Of a stretch of 64,000 bases of DNA, positions 18,857-27,053 are shown piece after piece. Made by a program: the position numbers and the translations under genes. Origin of the DNA: Bacteroidota bacterium (GTDB taxonomy: Bacteria; Bacteroidota; Bacteroidia; Chitinophagales; Chitinophagaceae); NCBI GenBank assembly GCA_026391435.1, contig JAPLEJ010000045.1:26575-90574 (forward strand), in the 5' to 3' direction. Position 1 is the first letter of the stretch; every line of letters begins with the position of its first letter. Below the pieces are notes generated by a model, which made no database searches, was not told where the DNA came from, and worked only from the letters and a program-made list of their open reading frames with translations.

Positions 18857-18893
18857 AAAAAAGGTCCTCTTACTAATAAGAGGACCTTTTTTT
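18857..18893. terminator. Bidirectional terminator between the desaturase gene and topA
   Basis: A stem of AAAGGTCCTCTTA with TAAGAGGACCTTT around the loop CTAA, flanked by A-tract and T-tract, so it can act on both strands between two convergent genes. Confidence 0.9.
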
Positions 18894-18911
18894 ATGAAAT
18901 CATTTGTAAGT

Positions 18912-21263
18912 TTAAGAAGCTTTCTTTTTTCTAGCCATCTTACGAGGAGGGTTGGCTTTTAATTCAGCGATGATGGCATTGACTTCCTCAATGGTTAAGG
19001 TTTCTACCTTTTCCTGCTGTTCCTTATTTAATTTAAAATTACGCAAACCTTGCTTGATATATGGACCATAAGGACCACGCAATAATTGAATTTTTTCCTT
19101 TTCAAATACTTTAATGGTTCTCTCGTCTTTTGCTTTACGCTTTTCAGCGATCATAGGGGTTAATTCCTCTAGGGTAACGGTATAAGGGTCCATTTCCTTG
19201 TTCAAGGAGTAGAACTTTTTAGCATGGGCTGCATAAGGGCCAAAGCGGCCAATATTAACAGACACCTCCTCCTCTTCAAATTGTCCCAACATGCGGGGTA
19301 ATTTGAATAATTCCATCGCTTCATCAAAACTGATGGTTTCGATACTTTGAGAGGCTTTTAATTTTGCAAATCTTGGTTTTTCTTCCTCATCCTGATGTCC
19401 AATCTGAACCATTGGACCATATCTTCCCATACGGGTAATTAATTTTTTTCCACTCACTGGATCAAAGCCAAGTTCTCTTTCGCCTTTTGCTCTTTCTGCT
19501 GTTTCTAAAGTATGTTCAATGGTGGTATGGAAGGGCTCATAAAAAGCAGTAAGCATATCGCTCCATAATAATTTTCCAGCTGCAATTTCATCAAATTCAC
19601 CTTCAATTTTAGCGGTAAAGTTAAAGTCCATTACTTTTGAAAAATGTAATTTTAAAAAGTCAGTCACTACTAAACCTAAATCGGTAGGGGTTAGTTTATT
19701 TTTCTCTGCTCCAGTAATTTCTGAAGATACTTCTGTTTTAATTTCGTCCTTATTATTCAATGAAAGGATTTGATAGTTGCGTTTTATACCTTCTTTTTCT
19801 CTTTTCTCAACATAATTACGCTTCATGATGGTTGAAATAGTAGGCGCGTAAGTAGAAGGACGGCCAATGCCCAATTCCTCTAATTTCTTTACTAAAGAAG
19901 CTTCGGTATATCTTGCAGAAGGTCGGCTGAATCGCTCCAAACCGGTCATTTCAATAAAATCTAATACTTGTCCAACTGACAATGGAGGTAATAAGCTTTC
20001 TTCTGATTCATCGTTTTCTTCCTCCTCGTCATCATTACTTTCTAAATATACTTTTAAGAAACCATCAAACTTCATGACTTCACCAGAAGCAGATAAAGTT
20101 TCTTTATTGGTAGACACTTCAATTTTAGCAACCGTTTTTTCAAATTGTGCGTCACTCATTTGAGAAGCAATGGTACGCTTCCAAATTAATTCATACAATC
20201 TATTTAAATCAGCATCATCTACTTTACTTTCATTCATATAAGTAGGTCGGATGGCTTCGTGCGCCTCCTGTGCGTTCTCGTTTTTATTTTTAAATTTACG
20301 AGGCTGATAATATTTAGCACCAAAGCTTGAATTAATTTCTGCTTTAATGGCATCCACTGCGGTTTCACTTAAACTAATACTATCTGTTCTCATGTAAGTG
20401 ATTTTACCACTTTCATATAATTTTTGAGCAAGCAACATTGTTTTACTTACGCTATATCCTAATTTTCTTGAAGCTTCTTGTTGTAATGTAGATGTGGTGA
20501 AAGGCGCTGATGGCGTGCGTTTCCCGTCTTTCACATTAATATCTTTAACCGTATATTTAGCACCCTTACATTCAGTTAAGAATTTTTCGGCAGCATTCCC
20601 AGTCGCTAATTTTTGTGGACCTTCCGCTTTAAATTTTACTTTTTTCTTGTTGATATCATTTGCTGAAAATAGGGCTGATATTTTAAAAACACTTTCTGGA
20701 GTGAATTGGTTAATTTCTCTTTCTCGTTCTGCGATTAATCTTACAGCAACACTTTGAACACGACCTGCGCTTAAACTTTTTTGCATTCCAATTTTACGCC
20801 AAAGCACCGGGCTTAATTCAAATCCTACAATGCGGTCCAATATTCGACGCGCTTGTTGTGCGTCTACTAAATCCATATTAATGAACCTTGGATTTTCAAC
20901 AGCCTTTTTTATGGCAGGGGCAGTAATTTCATGAAATACAATACGCTTGGTTTTTTTAGGATCTAAACCAAGTACTTCCGATAAATGCCAACTGATACTT
21001 TCTCCTTCACGGTCCTCATCCGATGCGAGCCAAACTTCCTTGGCTTTCTTGGCCATGGATTTTAATTCCTTTACTACTTTCTCTTTATCTGCAGGAACGG
21101 CATATCTAGGTGAAAATTTGTTTTTAAGGTCAATCCCCATCTCACTTTTTTCTAAATCACGGATATGTCCATAACAACTTCTTACTTCAAATTCTTCGCC
21201 CAAAATTTTCTCAATGGTCTTTGCCTTTGCAGGGGACTCCACGATTAATAAGTTCTTTGCCAT
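18912..21263 (-). CDS. topA: DNA topoisomerase I (type IA)
   Basis: Relaxes negatively supercoiled DNA by single-strand passage. The 783-residue protein has the Toprim domain first (LLIVESPAKAKTIEKIL; ASDEDREGESISWHL with the acidic metal ligands), then the central gate domain with the catalytic Tyr at about residue 290 in KITYMRTDS, and PSTYAPTISTIM. The C-terminal 200 residues hold topoisomerase C-terminal repeats (RMGRYGPMVQIG, NIGRFGPYAAH, RGPYGPYIKQGL) and end in a basic KMARKKKAS tail. The four-Cys zinc fingers of the E. coli enzyme are absent, as is usual in this phylum. Confidence 0.98.
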   Translation of the reverse strand: MAKNLLIVESPAKAKTIEKILGEEFEVRSCYGHIRDLEKSEMGIDLKNKFSPRYAVPADKEKVVKELKSMAKKAKEVWLASDEDREGESISWHLSEVLGLDPKKTKRIVFHEITAPAIKKAVENPRFINMDLVDAQQARRILDRIVGFELSPVLWRKIGMQKSLSAGRVQSVAVRLIAEREREINQFTPESVFKISALFSANDINKKKVKFKAEGPQKLATGNAAEKFLTECKGAKYTVKDINVKDGKRTPSAPFTTSTLQQEASRKLGYSVSKTMLLAQKLYESGKITYMRTDSISLSETAVDAIKAEINSSFGAKYYQPRKFKNKNENAQEAHEAIRPTYMNESKVDDADLNRLYELIWKRTIASQMSDAQFEKTVAKIEVSTNKETLSASGEVMKFDGFLKVYLESNDDEEEENDESEESLLPPLSVGQVLDFIEMTGLERFSRPSARYTEASLVKKLEELGIGRPSTYAPTISTIMKRNYVEKREKEGIKRNYQILSLNNKDEIKTEVSSEITGAEKNKLTPTDLGLVVTDFLKLHFSKVMDFNFTAKIEGEFDEIAAGKLLWSDMLTAFYEPFHTTIEHTLETAERAKGERELGFDPVSGKKLITRMGRYGPMVQIGHQDEEEKPRFAKLKASQSIETISFDEAMELFKLPRMLGQFEEEEVSVNIGRFGPYAAHAKKFYSLNKEMDPYTVTLEELTPMIAEKRKAKDERTIKVFEKEKIQLLRGPYGPYIKQGLRNFKLNKEQQEKVETLTIEEVNAIIAELKANPPRKMARKKKAS

Positions 21264-21397
21264 ATTACCTTTGGGTATTTATAAATTGAAAATCAACTAT
21301 TTAGGAACCATGAAAAGGGCATTTGCTACCTATCTCATTTTTGTTTCTCGCGATGCAATATTAGAGCTTTCGCCTAAAAAATAAAAATTACCTATCC

Positions 21398-22267
21398 TTA
21401 AGGAGCTAAAAAAGCCATGATTTTATCAATAACCTCCTGTGTTTTATATACTTTATTGTGACCTAATCCTTTGGTTATCAAAAACTTAATATTGTTGGGG
21501 GCTATTTGTTTAAAATTTATTAAATCTTTATAGGGGCAAACCCTGTCTTCCTCGTCATGTACCCATAAAACCGGTCCCTTGTAATTCGAAATGGCCCTAT
21601 CTGCTTCAAAATGGGTGATTGGACGCTTTGTTCTACTTAATACGACCTCCATAAAAGCCTTCCTAATCTCTGAACTAAAGTGCATCATATTAAAATAGTT
21701 CTCAAAAGTGGTCGAAGTTTTGGTGGCAGGAGCAATTAAAACAAATTTATGTTGTTCGGGATTTGAGATATTTTCTGCTAACATCGCAAGGGTAATAGCA
21801 CCTAGGGAATGGCCAATAAAATGGTCAACTGGACCTACCGAATGGATCAATTCTTGAATGGCATTGGAATAGATGACTATATTAATGTATTTGCCTTCAC
21901 TTAATCCATGTCCAGGAGCATCAAATAGGAGCACGCGGTATCCCATCTTTAATAAAGGAGCAATGTATTGTTCAAACTTAAATCCAAAGCTTGCATAACC
22001 ATGGCATATTAAAACGGTCTGTTGGTTGGATTTGGGAGGGCTAAATTCAAATCCCTTTAGTTGAATGCCCTCCGATAAGGTAACTGATAGTGCTCGGGCC
22101 TGATGAAAGATGGCGGGAGCTTTGCGTTTTTTATATTTAGGATAAGGTGTGCAAAATAGGTCAAAAGCAATTTTTCCTGCTATAGGTGGAGAAACCATTG
22201 CTAAGGTTTTGAATTTAGTCCTTAAATATTGTAAGTACATCCTTTCAGAAAACCCAGACTTAGCCAT
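21398..22267 (-). CDS. Alpha/beta hydrolase
   Basis: A 289-residue alpha/beta-hydrolase-fold protein, possibly an esterase or lipase. VLICHGYASFG is the oxyanion-hole region, FIGHSLGAITLAML carries the nucleophile Ser in GHSLG, LWVHDEEDRVCP probably supplies the acid, and GLGHNKVY the catalytic His. The ATG at 22267 is chosen over a longer reading from 22306, because a -7 box lies between them. About 80 N-terminal residues precede the fold and carry a short hydrophobic, basic segment. It sits upstream of topA with 134 bases between. Substrate unknown. Confidence 0.88.
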   Translation of the reverse strand: MAKSGFSERMYLQYLRTKFKTLAMVSPPIAGKIAFDLFCTPYPKYKKRKAPAIFHQARALSVTLSEGIQLKGFEFSPPKSNQQTVLICHGYASFGFKFEQYIAPLLKMGYRVLLFDAPGHGLSEGKYINIVIYSNAIQELIHSVGPVDHFIGHSLGAITLAMLAENISNPEQHKFVLIAPATKTSTTFENYFNMMHFSSEIRKAFMEVVLSRTKRPITHFEADRAISNYKGPVLWVHDEEDRVCPYKDLINFKQIAPNNIKFLITKGLGHNKVYKTQEVIDKIMAFLAP

Positions 22268-22284
22268 TTTAATAAAAATTTGTG

Positions 22285-22292
22285 CAAAGATA
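22285..22292 (-). promoter_or_regulatory. -7 promoter box of the alpha/beta hydrolase gene
   Basis: Reads TATCTTTG on the minus strand (TAnnTTTG), ending 17 bases before the ATG at 22267. It rules against the longer start at 22306. Confidence 0.65.
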
Positions 22293-22377
22293 GGATGGGG
22301 ATACACAGTAGCCTTATTTTTTTTGTATTTCGCAAATGAAATAGGGACTTTGATTTAAAGCATTGACTGATAACTGC

Positions 22378-22385
22378 TATTTTTG
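22378..22385 (+). promoter_or_regulatory. -7 promoter box of the fdx-iscX operon
   Basis: TATTTTTG matches TAnnTTTG, 20 bases before the ferredoxin ATG at 22406. Confidence 0.65.
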
Positions 22386-22405
22386 CAAAAATCTATTTTG
22401 GACCT

Positions 22406-22741
22406 ATGTATTCACTAAAAATCAATTTTGAACAAAAGGGATTAGAGTCAGTTACCCTTCAGGATGTTCAAGCAGACGAGAGTTTGCTTGAAGTGTTATT
22501 AGAAGCAGGTATTGAGTTGCATCATAATTGTGGTGGGGTTTGTGCTTGTAGTACTTGTCATATTTATATAAAATCTGGAGCAGCCCACATTGCTGAACTT
22601 TCAGATAAGGAAGAAGACTTTATAGATAGGGCCGTAAATCCACGCATTGAATCAAGATTAGGATGCCAATGTATTTTAGCGAGTGGAACTGGACAATTGG
22701 AAATCACAGTACCAGATCAAACACAATTTTTAGGAGAATAA
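22406..22741 (+). CDS. fdx: 2Fe-2S ferredoxin, adrenodoxin/Isc type
   Basis: A 111-residue electron carrier. Cluster ligands are visible in NCGGVCACSTCH (Cys-x5-Cys-x2-Cys) with the fourth Cys in RLGCQCIL. The loop and C-terminal QLEITVPDQ match the adrenodoxin/Fdx branch that supplies electrons for iron-sulfur assembly, rather than the plant-type ferredoxins. The next gene is iscX, which repeats the fdx-iscX order at the end of the E. coli isc operon, although iscS, iscU, hscB and hscA are absent here. It could also serve the desaturase or other oxygenases. Confidence 0.93.
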   Translation: MYSLKINFEQKGLESVTLQDVQADESLLEVLLEAGIELHHNCGGVCACSTCHIYIKSGAAHIAELSDKEEDFIDRAVNPRIESRLGCQCILASGTGQLEITVPDQTQFLGE

Positions 22742-22794
22742 ACGAAATGTATTTTACCTATTTTAAAATAGGACCAACGATAAATTAATAAAAG

Positions 22795-23034
22795 ATGAGT
22801 CAATTTGAACCCCCGATACATTGGAACGATCATGAAGATATCGCTCAAAAACTATATGAAAAATTTGGTGCTGATTATACCGAGTCAAAAATTTATAGGG
22901 TCCGATTTACGGATTTATTGGATTGGGTTTTAAGTTTGCCTCATTTTGAGGGTACAAGGGAGCAATCTACCGAGGGGCATTTGGAAATGATCCAAAGTGC
23001 ATGGGTATATGAGTGGAGGGATAACCAAAAATAG
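22795..23034 (+). CDS. iscX: IscX-like iron-sulfur assembly protein
   Basis: A 79-residue member of the IscX/YfhJ family, a small acidic helical protein that in E. coli binds IscS and iron. Recognisable blocks are IHWNDHEDIAQKLYEKFG and the central VRFTDLLDWVLSLPHFEG, matching the RFTDMHQWICDL segment of E. coli IscX. A few extra residues lie between the two helices (GADYTESKIY). The very acidic C-terminal surface of the E. coli protein is weaker here: the EDFDDDP equivalent reads PHFEGTR and the end is WRDNQK. The gene lies 53 bases after fdx. Confidence 0.85.
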   Translation: MSQFEPPIHWNDHEDIAQKLYEKFGADYTESKIYRVRFTDLLDWVLSLPHFEGTREQSTEGHLEMIQSAWVYEWRDNQK

Positions 23035-23064
23035 GTTTACATTTGTAATTAAAATGTATTTGTC

Positions 23065-23580
23065 TTGTTAGCTACTTTAAAAAAAATTACTTGTTTTGTA
23101 TTTGATGTTGATGGTGTTTTAACCAACGGCACTTTACAAGTGATGCCTAATGGTATTTTGGTGAGAACCATGAATATTAGAGACGGCTATGCTTTGCAAT
23201 TGGCCATCAAAAAAGGGTATAAGGTATGGGTGATTTCGGGTGGACATTCAGAGGAGGTAAGACATCGATTAAATCATTTAGGAATTACGGAAGTCCACAT
23301 GAAAGTGGCCAATAAAAAAGACCAACTGAACAACTTGGCATTGGAACATGGTGTTGTGCTAAGCGAAATTTTATTTATGGGAGATGATATGCCCGATTAT
23401 GAGGCCATGCAAATAGCAGGTATTGCTGCTTGTCCAAATGATGCCGCCACTGACATCAAAGTGATTTCTCAATATAAGGCTTTGGCTAAGGGCGGCGAGG
23501 GTTGTGCCCGCGAAGTAATTGAAAAAGTACTTAAGTTGAATAACCATTGGGATGTAGAGGATCATATTAGGGCCAAATAA
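23065..23580 (+). CDS. kdsC: 3-deoxy-D-manno-octulosonate 8-phosphate phosphatase, HAD family
   Basis: Predicted to release phosphate from KDO-8-P in lipopolysaccharide core synthesis. The 171-residue cap-less HAD protein has motif I FVFDVDGVLTNGTL (two Asp), RTMNIRDGYALQLA, motif II VISGG, a conserved Lys, and motif IV MGDDMPDYEAM. This is the KdsC/YrbI pattern. The start is TTG at 23065: no ATG or GTG lies in frame before the conserved ITCFVFDVDG, and the resulting MLATLKKIT matches homologues. kdsA, kdsB and kdsD are not in the window. A near-consensus -7 box (TGTATTTG, 23055-23062) lies right before the start. Confidence 0.9.
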   Translation: MLATLKKITCFVFDVDGVLTNGTLQVMPNGILVRTMNIRDGYALQLAIKKGYKVWVISGGHSEEVRHRLNHLGITEVHMKVANKKDQLNNLALEHGVVLSEILFMGDDMPDYEAMQIAGIAACPNDAATDIKVISQYKALAKGGEGCAREVIEKVLKLNNHWDVEDHIRAK

Positions 23581-23595
23581 TTAAAATATACTCAA

Positions 23596-24531
23596 TTGAA
23601 ATTATTCATCTCTTTTTGTCGATTAATACGATGGACTAATTTATTTTTTATAGTATTAGCGCAATGCTTATTTCAGTTTTGCATTTACAATCCGATATAT
23701 CAAATTCATCCCAACGAAACACCTGCCTCTTTTTATCTCATTTTATTAGCCTCTCTTTTTATAGCAGCTGCTGGGTATGCTATTAACGATTATTTTGATG
23801 TGAATATTGATCAAGTAAATAAACCCAATAAAGTGGTGGTGAGTAATATTATTAGTAGGAGATGGGTTATATTTTGGCATTTCTTTTTTAGCTTATTGGG
23901 TATTTATTTAACGCTCATTGCATTACCATTTCATCCCTATTGGCATATTCATTTAGCAAATTTGCTGGCTATTTTATTTTTATGGTTTTACTCCACGACA
24001 CTTAAAAAAAAGTTATTGGTTGGAAATGTATTAATAGCTTTATTAACAGCATGGGTGATTGCAGTTGTTTATTTTTCAAAATTTTCATTTACTGAATTGA
24101 TACAGCCCAATGTAAAAACCGCTAGTACATTTAGATTTTTTAAACTCATGATATTGTATTCGGCATTTGCATTTGTGTTGACCATTATTAGAGAAGCATT
24201 GAAAGATATTGAGGATATGGAAGGGGATCAGAAATTTGGTTGTAGAACCATACCAATAGCTTGGGGGTTAAAGCCCGCTAAAGTGTATCTGGCGGTATGG
24301 TTAGTAGTCGTGATTGCTGTACTTGCAGTGATTCAAATTTATGTTATCCCTTTTGGTTGGTGGTTGAGTATTGCTTTCTGTATTCTTTTTATTATTATGC
24401 CCTTGATCTGGGTTTTATATAAATTACCTAATGCATTTACGCATCAGGATTTTAATGCACTCAGCAATGCCGTTAAATTGGCAATGTTGGCAGGCGTGTT
24501 ATCATTGTTATTTTTTTACTTCTTGAAATAA
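23596..24531 (+). CDS. UbiA-family prenyltransferase
   Basis: A 311-residue polytopic enzyme with about eight or nine membrane helices. The Asp-rich prenyl-diphosphate motif reads NDYFDVNIDQVNKPNK (about residues 64-79), and the second Asp motif is in REALKDIEDMEGDQKFG (about 199-215). This places it in the UbiA superfamily; the fit is closest to the geranylgeranylglycerol-phosphate- or menaquinone-like branches of Bacteroidota, but the acceptor cannot be assigned. The start is TTG at 23596, since no ATG lies in frame before the first helix. It begins 15 bases after kdsC in a likely operon with maf. Confidence 0.88.
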   Translation: MKLFISFCRLIRWTNLFFIVLAQCLFQFCIYNPIYQIHPNETPASFYLILLASLFIAAAGYAINDYFDVNIDQVNKPNKVVVSNIISRRWVIFWHFFFSLLGIYLTLIALPFHPYWHIHLANLLAILFLWFYSTTLKKKLLVGNVLIALLTAWVIAVVYFSKFSFTELIQPNVKTASTFRFFKLMILYSAFAFVLTIIREALKDIEDMEGDQKFGCRTIPIAWGLKPAKVYLAVWLVVVIAVLAVIQIYVIPFGWWLSIAFCILFIIMPLIWVLYKLPNAFTHQDFNALSNAVKLAMLAGVLSLLFFYFLK

Positions 24532-24561
24532 TTCATCAATTAGCTATTTGTAATTTGATTT

Positions 24562-25155
24562 ATGGAAATACAACCCCTCATTTTAGCATCTCAATCTCCT
24601 AGGCGAAAAATGTTACTTGAATGGGCACATGTTCCTTTTAAAGTGATCGTATCTGATACTGATGAATCTTATCCAAGCGATTTAGCAATGCAGGAAGTCC
24701 CCGTTTATATTGCGGCCAATAAAGCAAAAGCAGTACAATCTAAAATGGAAGCAAAAACGGGAGGTCATTTTGATCAATGTATTGTAGCCGCTGATACCAT
24801 TGTAGTTTTGGAGGGGGCCATATTAGGGAAACCGTCTGATGCGAGTGAAGCCATTGCTTCCTTGCAAGCTTTATCAGGTAAGTCGCATCAAGTGATTACA
24901 GGTGTCGTTGTTTTGTACCAAGGACAATCACATTCATTTAGTGAAACCACTAATGTTACTTTTCATGAATTAACAAAGGATCAAATTGAATTTTATGTTG
25001 AAAATTATAAACCCTTTGATAAAGCAGGAGGGTATGCCATACAAGAATGGATTGGAGTGGTGGGTATTCAAAGTATACAAGGCGATTTTTACAATGTCAT
25101 GGGCTTACCCGTTAGCAAACTATTGCAAAAAATAAAGCAACTAGGTATTATCTAG
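24562..25155 (+). CDS. maf: Maf-type nucleoside triphosphate pyrophosphatase
   Basis: House-cleaning enzyme that hydrolyses dTTP/UTP or modified nucleotides to monophosphates. The 197-residue protein begins with the Maf signature LILASQSPRRKMLLEW, has VAADTIVVLEGAILGKP in the centre and KAGGYAIQEW in the C-terminal third. It ends the forward fdx-to-maf run. Its last six sense codons and the stop lie within the stem of a 13-bp terminator hairpin. Confidence 0.94.
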   Translation: MEIQPLILASQSPRRKMLLEWAHVPFKVIVSDTDESYPSDLAMQEVPVYIAANKAKAVQSKMEAKTGGHFDQCIVAADTIVVLEGAILGKPSDASEAIASLQALSGKSHQVITGVVVLYQGQSHSFSETTNVTFHELTKDQIEFYVENYKPFDKAGGYAIQEWIGVVGIQSIQGDFYNVMGLPVSKLLQKIKQLGII

Positions 25156-25164
25156 TTGCTTTAT
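25132..25164. terminator. Terminator hairpin overlapping the maf stop codon
   Basis: A perfect 13-bp stem (ATAAAGCAACTAG 25132-25144 with CTAGTTGCTTTAT 25152-25164) and a 7-base loop. The maf stop TAG is at 25153-25155. The T-rich right end is modest (TTTATAAAATT), and it lies between the convergent maf and osmC-like genes. Confidence 0.7.
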
Positions 25165-25186
25165 AAAATTAAAATTTTGTATTAAG

Positions 25187-25594
25187 CTATTGCCAATTAA
25201 AACTTATTTCAAGTTCCACTTCAGGATGTAAGGTTTTCACTACGGGGCAGTGATGAGCAGCGCGCTCTAATATCTCTTTTGTTTTATCATCTAGATTTAA
25301 TCCAGAAGGTATGGTTAGATGGGTAATAATTTTACCAATACGTCTTGGGTCTGAAACCATAACTTTAGTGACCTCCACTTTGGCGCCATCTAGTGCAATA
25401 TTCATTGATTCGGCCTTAATACCCATTGTAGTAATCATACAAGCGCCAAGTCCAGTTGCGATTAAATCGGTGGGTGAAAAACGTTCTCCTTTTCCTTTGT
25501 TGTCGGTAGGTGCATCTGTTTCGAAATTAGAACCACTTTGAAGATGTAAGCAGGTGGTTCTTAAATTGGATTCGTAGGTTACGGTTGCGGTCAT
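25187..25594 (-). CDS. OsmC family protein
   Basis: A 135-residue OsmC/Ohr-superfamily protein, thiol-dependent peroxidases acting on organic hydroperoxides. Two conserved Cys are present: one in ATGLGACMITTMG (near residue 53) and one in AHHCPVVKTLHPEV (near 115). This spacing fits the YhfA/OsmC-like branch rather than Ohr. It is convergent with maf and lies 38 bases downstream of the sterol-desaturase-family gene on the same strand. Substrate not assigned. Confidence 0.9.
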   Translation of the reverse strand: MTATVTYESNLRTTCLHLQSGSNFETDAPTDNKGKGERFSPTDLIATGLGACMITTMGIKAESMNIALDGAKVEVTKVMVSDPRRIGKIITHLTIPSGLNLDDKTKEILERAAHHCPVVKTLHPEVELEISFNWQ

Positions 25595-25632
25595 TGTAAT
25601 ACTTTATATAGGGTTAATATTTTTTATATAAA

Positions 25633-26904
25633 TTAAATCGCCTTGTTTTGAAATGTTGCTAGGTTTTGGTTATTTGAGTTTAAACGAATGGTGACCACTA
25701 AGGAAAGTATAAAATATCCAATTAATATTAAGTTGAGTTGAGGGATATGTCTATTTGCACCAAACCAATCGCCTATAAAATAGATTATGCCTAATCCAAA
25801 TAAACATTTTAATATTTCCCAAATATAAGCATACTTGCTACCATCCATTAGGTCTGTTAATGCGTAAACATATACAAAAATAAATGCACCATAAATAAAC
25901 ATGTTCGGGATTCCAATATTAGCGATGTTACCCAACATAAAAGCAACGCCAATAAAAATAATAATGAGCTGCATCCACATCCATACCACAAAATTGGAAT
26001 TTTGATTGGTGTTGTACTTGTCAAAATGGTATACATCGTCAATTTTAAAAACAGGATTTTTTTCTGCAACATCAGTAGGGCGCCAGCCAGTAGGTTTAAA
26101 CCAAACATTCATTTTATCAACAAAATTATTTGCGCGCCAAGCATCAGTAATTAATAGCCACATATGAATAAAGTTGATTCTTATGGGGTTCCAAGTTCTC
26201 ATAGGGCGCGTAATGCCATAAACAGGAGGGATGTCAGCTCTTTCTTCCATAAAGGTGCCAAACATTTTGTCCCAGATAATAAATATTTGCGCTAAATTTT
26301 TATCAAGGTACTCTTTGTTAAAAGCATGATGTACTCTATGGTGTGAGGGGGTGACTAAAATTTTTTCTAAAATTCCCATACGATTAATGTACCTAGTATG
26401 ATACCAAAATTGTGCAAAAAATTGAATGGGGGTCACCGTTGCTACCACCAGTGGTGAGATGCCCAATAAGGCAGCTGGAATCATGAAGAAGGAGAATATT
26501 TTTACAAAAGATGAAATAGGTTGGCGAACCGCACAGGCCAAATCAAATTCCTCACTACTATGATGAACAATATGGCTATTCCAGAAAAAGTTATTGGCAT
26601 GATCAATGCGGTGTACCCAATAATGCGAAAAGTCGAGTGCTACAAATGCAATGACATAAGTGATCCAAGTGGATGTGATATGGGTTAAAGCAATTCTTTC
26701 TTCAATCCAGCTATAACTAATAATGGTAATACTAAGCCCCAATACTTTTTTAGTGATCATGGTAATAGCCGAAGTAAGGCTACTTACCGTATCCATATTA
26801 TTCACTTTTTCCTTTTTGAAATACCAGCCATACCATTTTTCAATTAATATTAATGTAAAAAATAGAGGCATCACAATCAATAATATCTTTCCGTACTTTT
26901 CCAT
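25633..26904 (-). CDS. Sterol desaturase / fatty-acid hydroxylase superfamily protein
   Basis: A 423-residue integral membrane di-iron protein. His clusters are HYWVHRIDH, HIVHHSSEEFD and HRVHHAFN, the three-box pattern of PF04116. An N-terminal helix, three to four helices around the His core and about four more in the C-terminal 110 residues give a longer protein than the ~270-residue minimal family form. Such proteins hydroxylate or desaturate lipids; some Bacteroidota members act on sphingolipids, carotenoids or ether lipids, but the substrate is unknown. It is divergent from lipA. Confidence 0.9.
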   Translation of the reverse strand: MEKYGKILLIVMPLFFTLILIEKWYGWYFKKEKVNNMDTVSSLTSAITMITKKVLGLSITIISYSWIEERIALTHITSTWITYVIAFVALDFSHYWVHRIDHANNFFWNSHIVHHSSEEFDLACAVRQPISSFVKIFSFFMIPAALLGISPLVVATVTPIQFFAQFWYHTRYINRMGILEKILVTPSHHRVHHAFNKEYLDKNLAQIFIIWDKMFGTFMEERADIPPVYGITRPMRTWNPIRINFIHMWLLITDAWRANNFVDKMNVWFKPTGWRPTDVAEKNPVFKIDDVYHFDKYNTNQNSNFVVWMWMQLIIIFIGVAFMLGNIANIGIPNMFIYGAFIFVYVYALTDLMDGSKYAYIWEILKCLFGLGIIYFIGDWFGANRHIPQLNLILIGYFILSLVVTIRLNSNNQNLATFQNKAI

Positions 26905-27022
26905 AGGGGGTATATAATTTAATTAAATGAGTACTGCTAATGTATTCATCAAGTATAAAGATAAGATTTAATTTTTGTCATTAATAGTTGAATTTATTCT
27001 TCATTTTTAAACACAAGTCATG

Positions 27023-27030
27023 TATTTTTG
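27023..27030 (+). promoter_or_regulatory. -7 promoter box of lipA
   Basis: TATTTTTG matches TAnnTTTG and ends 23 bases before the lipA ATG at 27054. It lies inside a possible TTG-initiated extension from 26988, which it argues against. Confidence 0.65.
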
Positions 27031-27053
27031 TGCCTAGTTATTACAAGATTAAT

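Noticed and set aside
18912..21263. Several plus-strand open frames within topA
   Set aside because: They are rich in Ser and follow the codon pattern of the opposite strand; topA is intact and conserved.
21398..22306. Longer alpha/beta hydrolase starting at 22306
   Set aside because: The extra codons contain a clear -7 promoter box (22285-22292), and the ATG at 22267 fits its spacing.
26988..27053. N-terminal extension of lipA from a TTG at 26988
   Set aside because: The extension covers the -7 box and is not part of the lipoyl synthase family.
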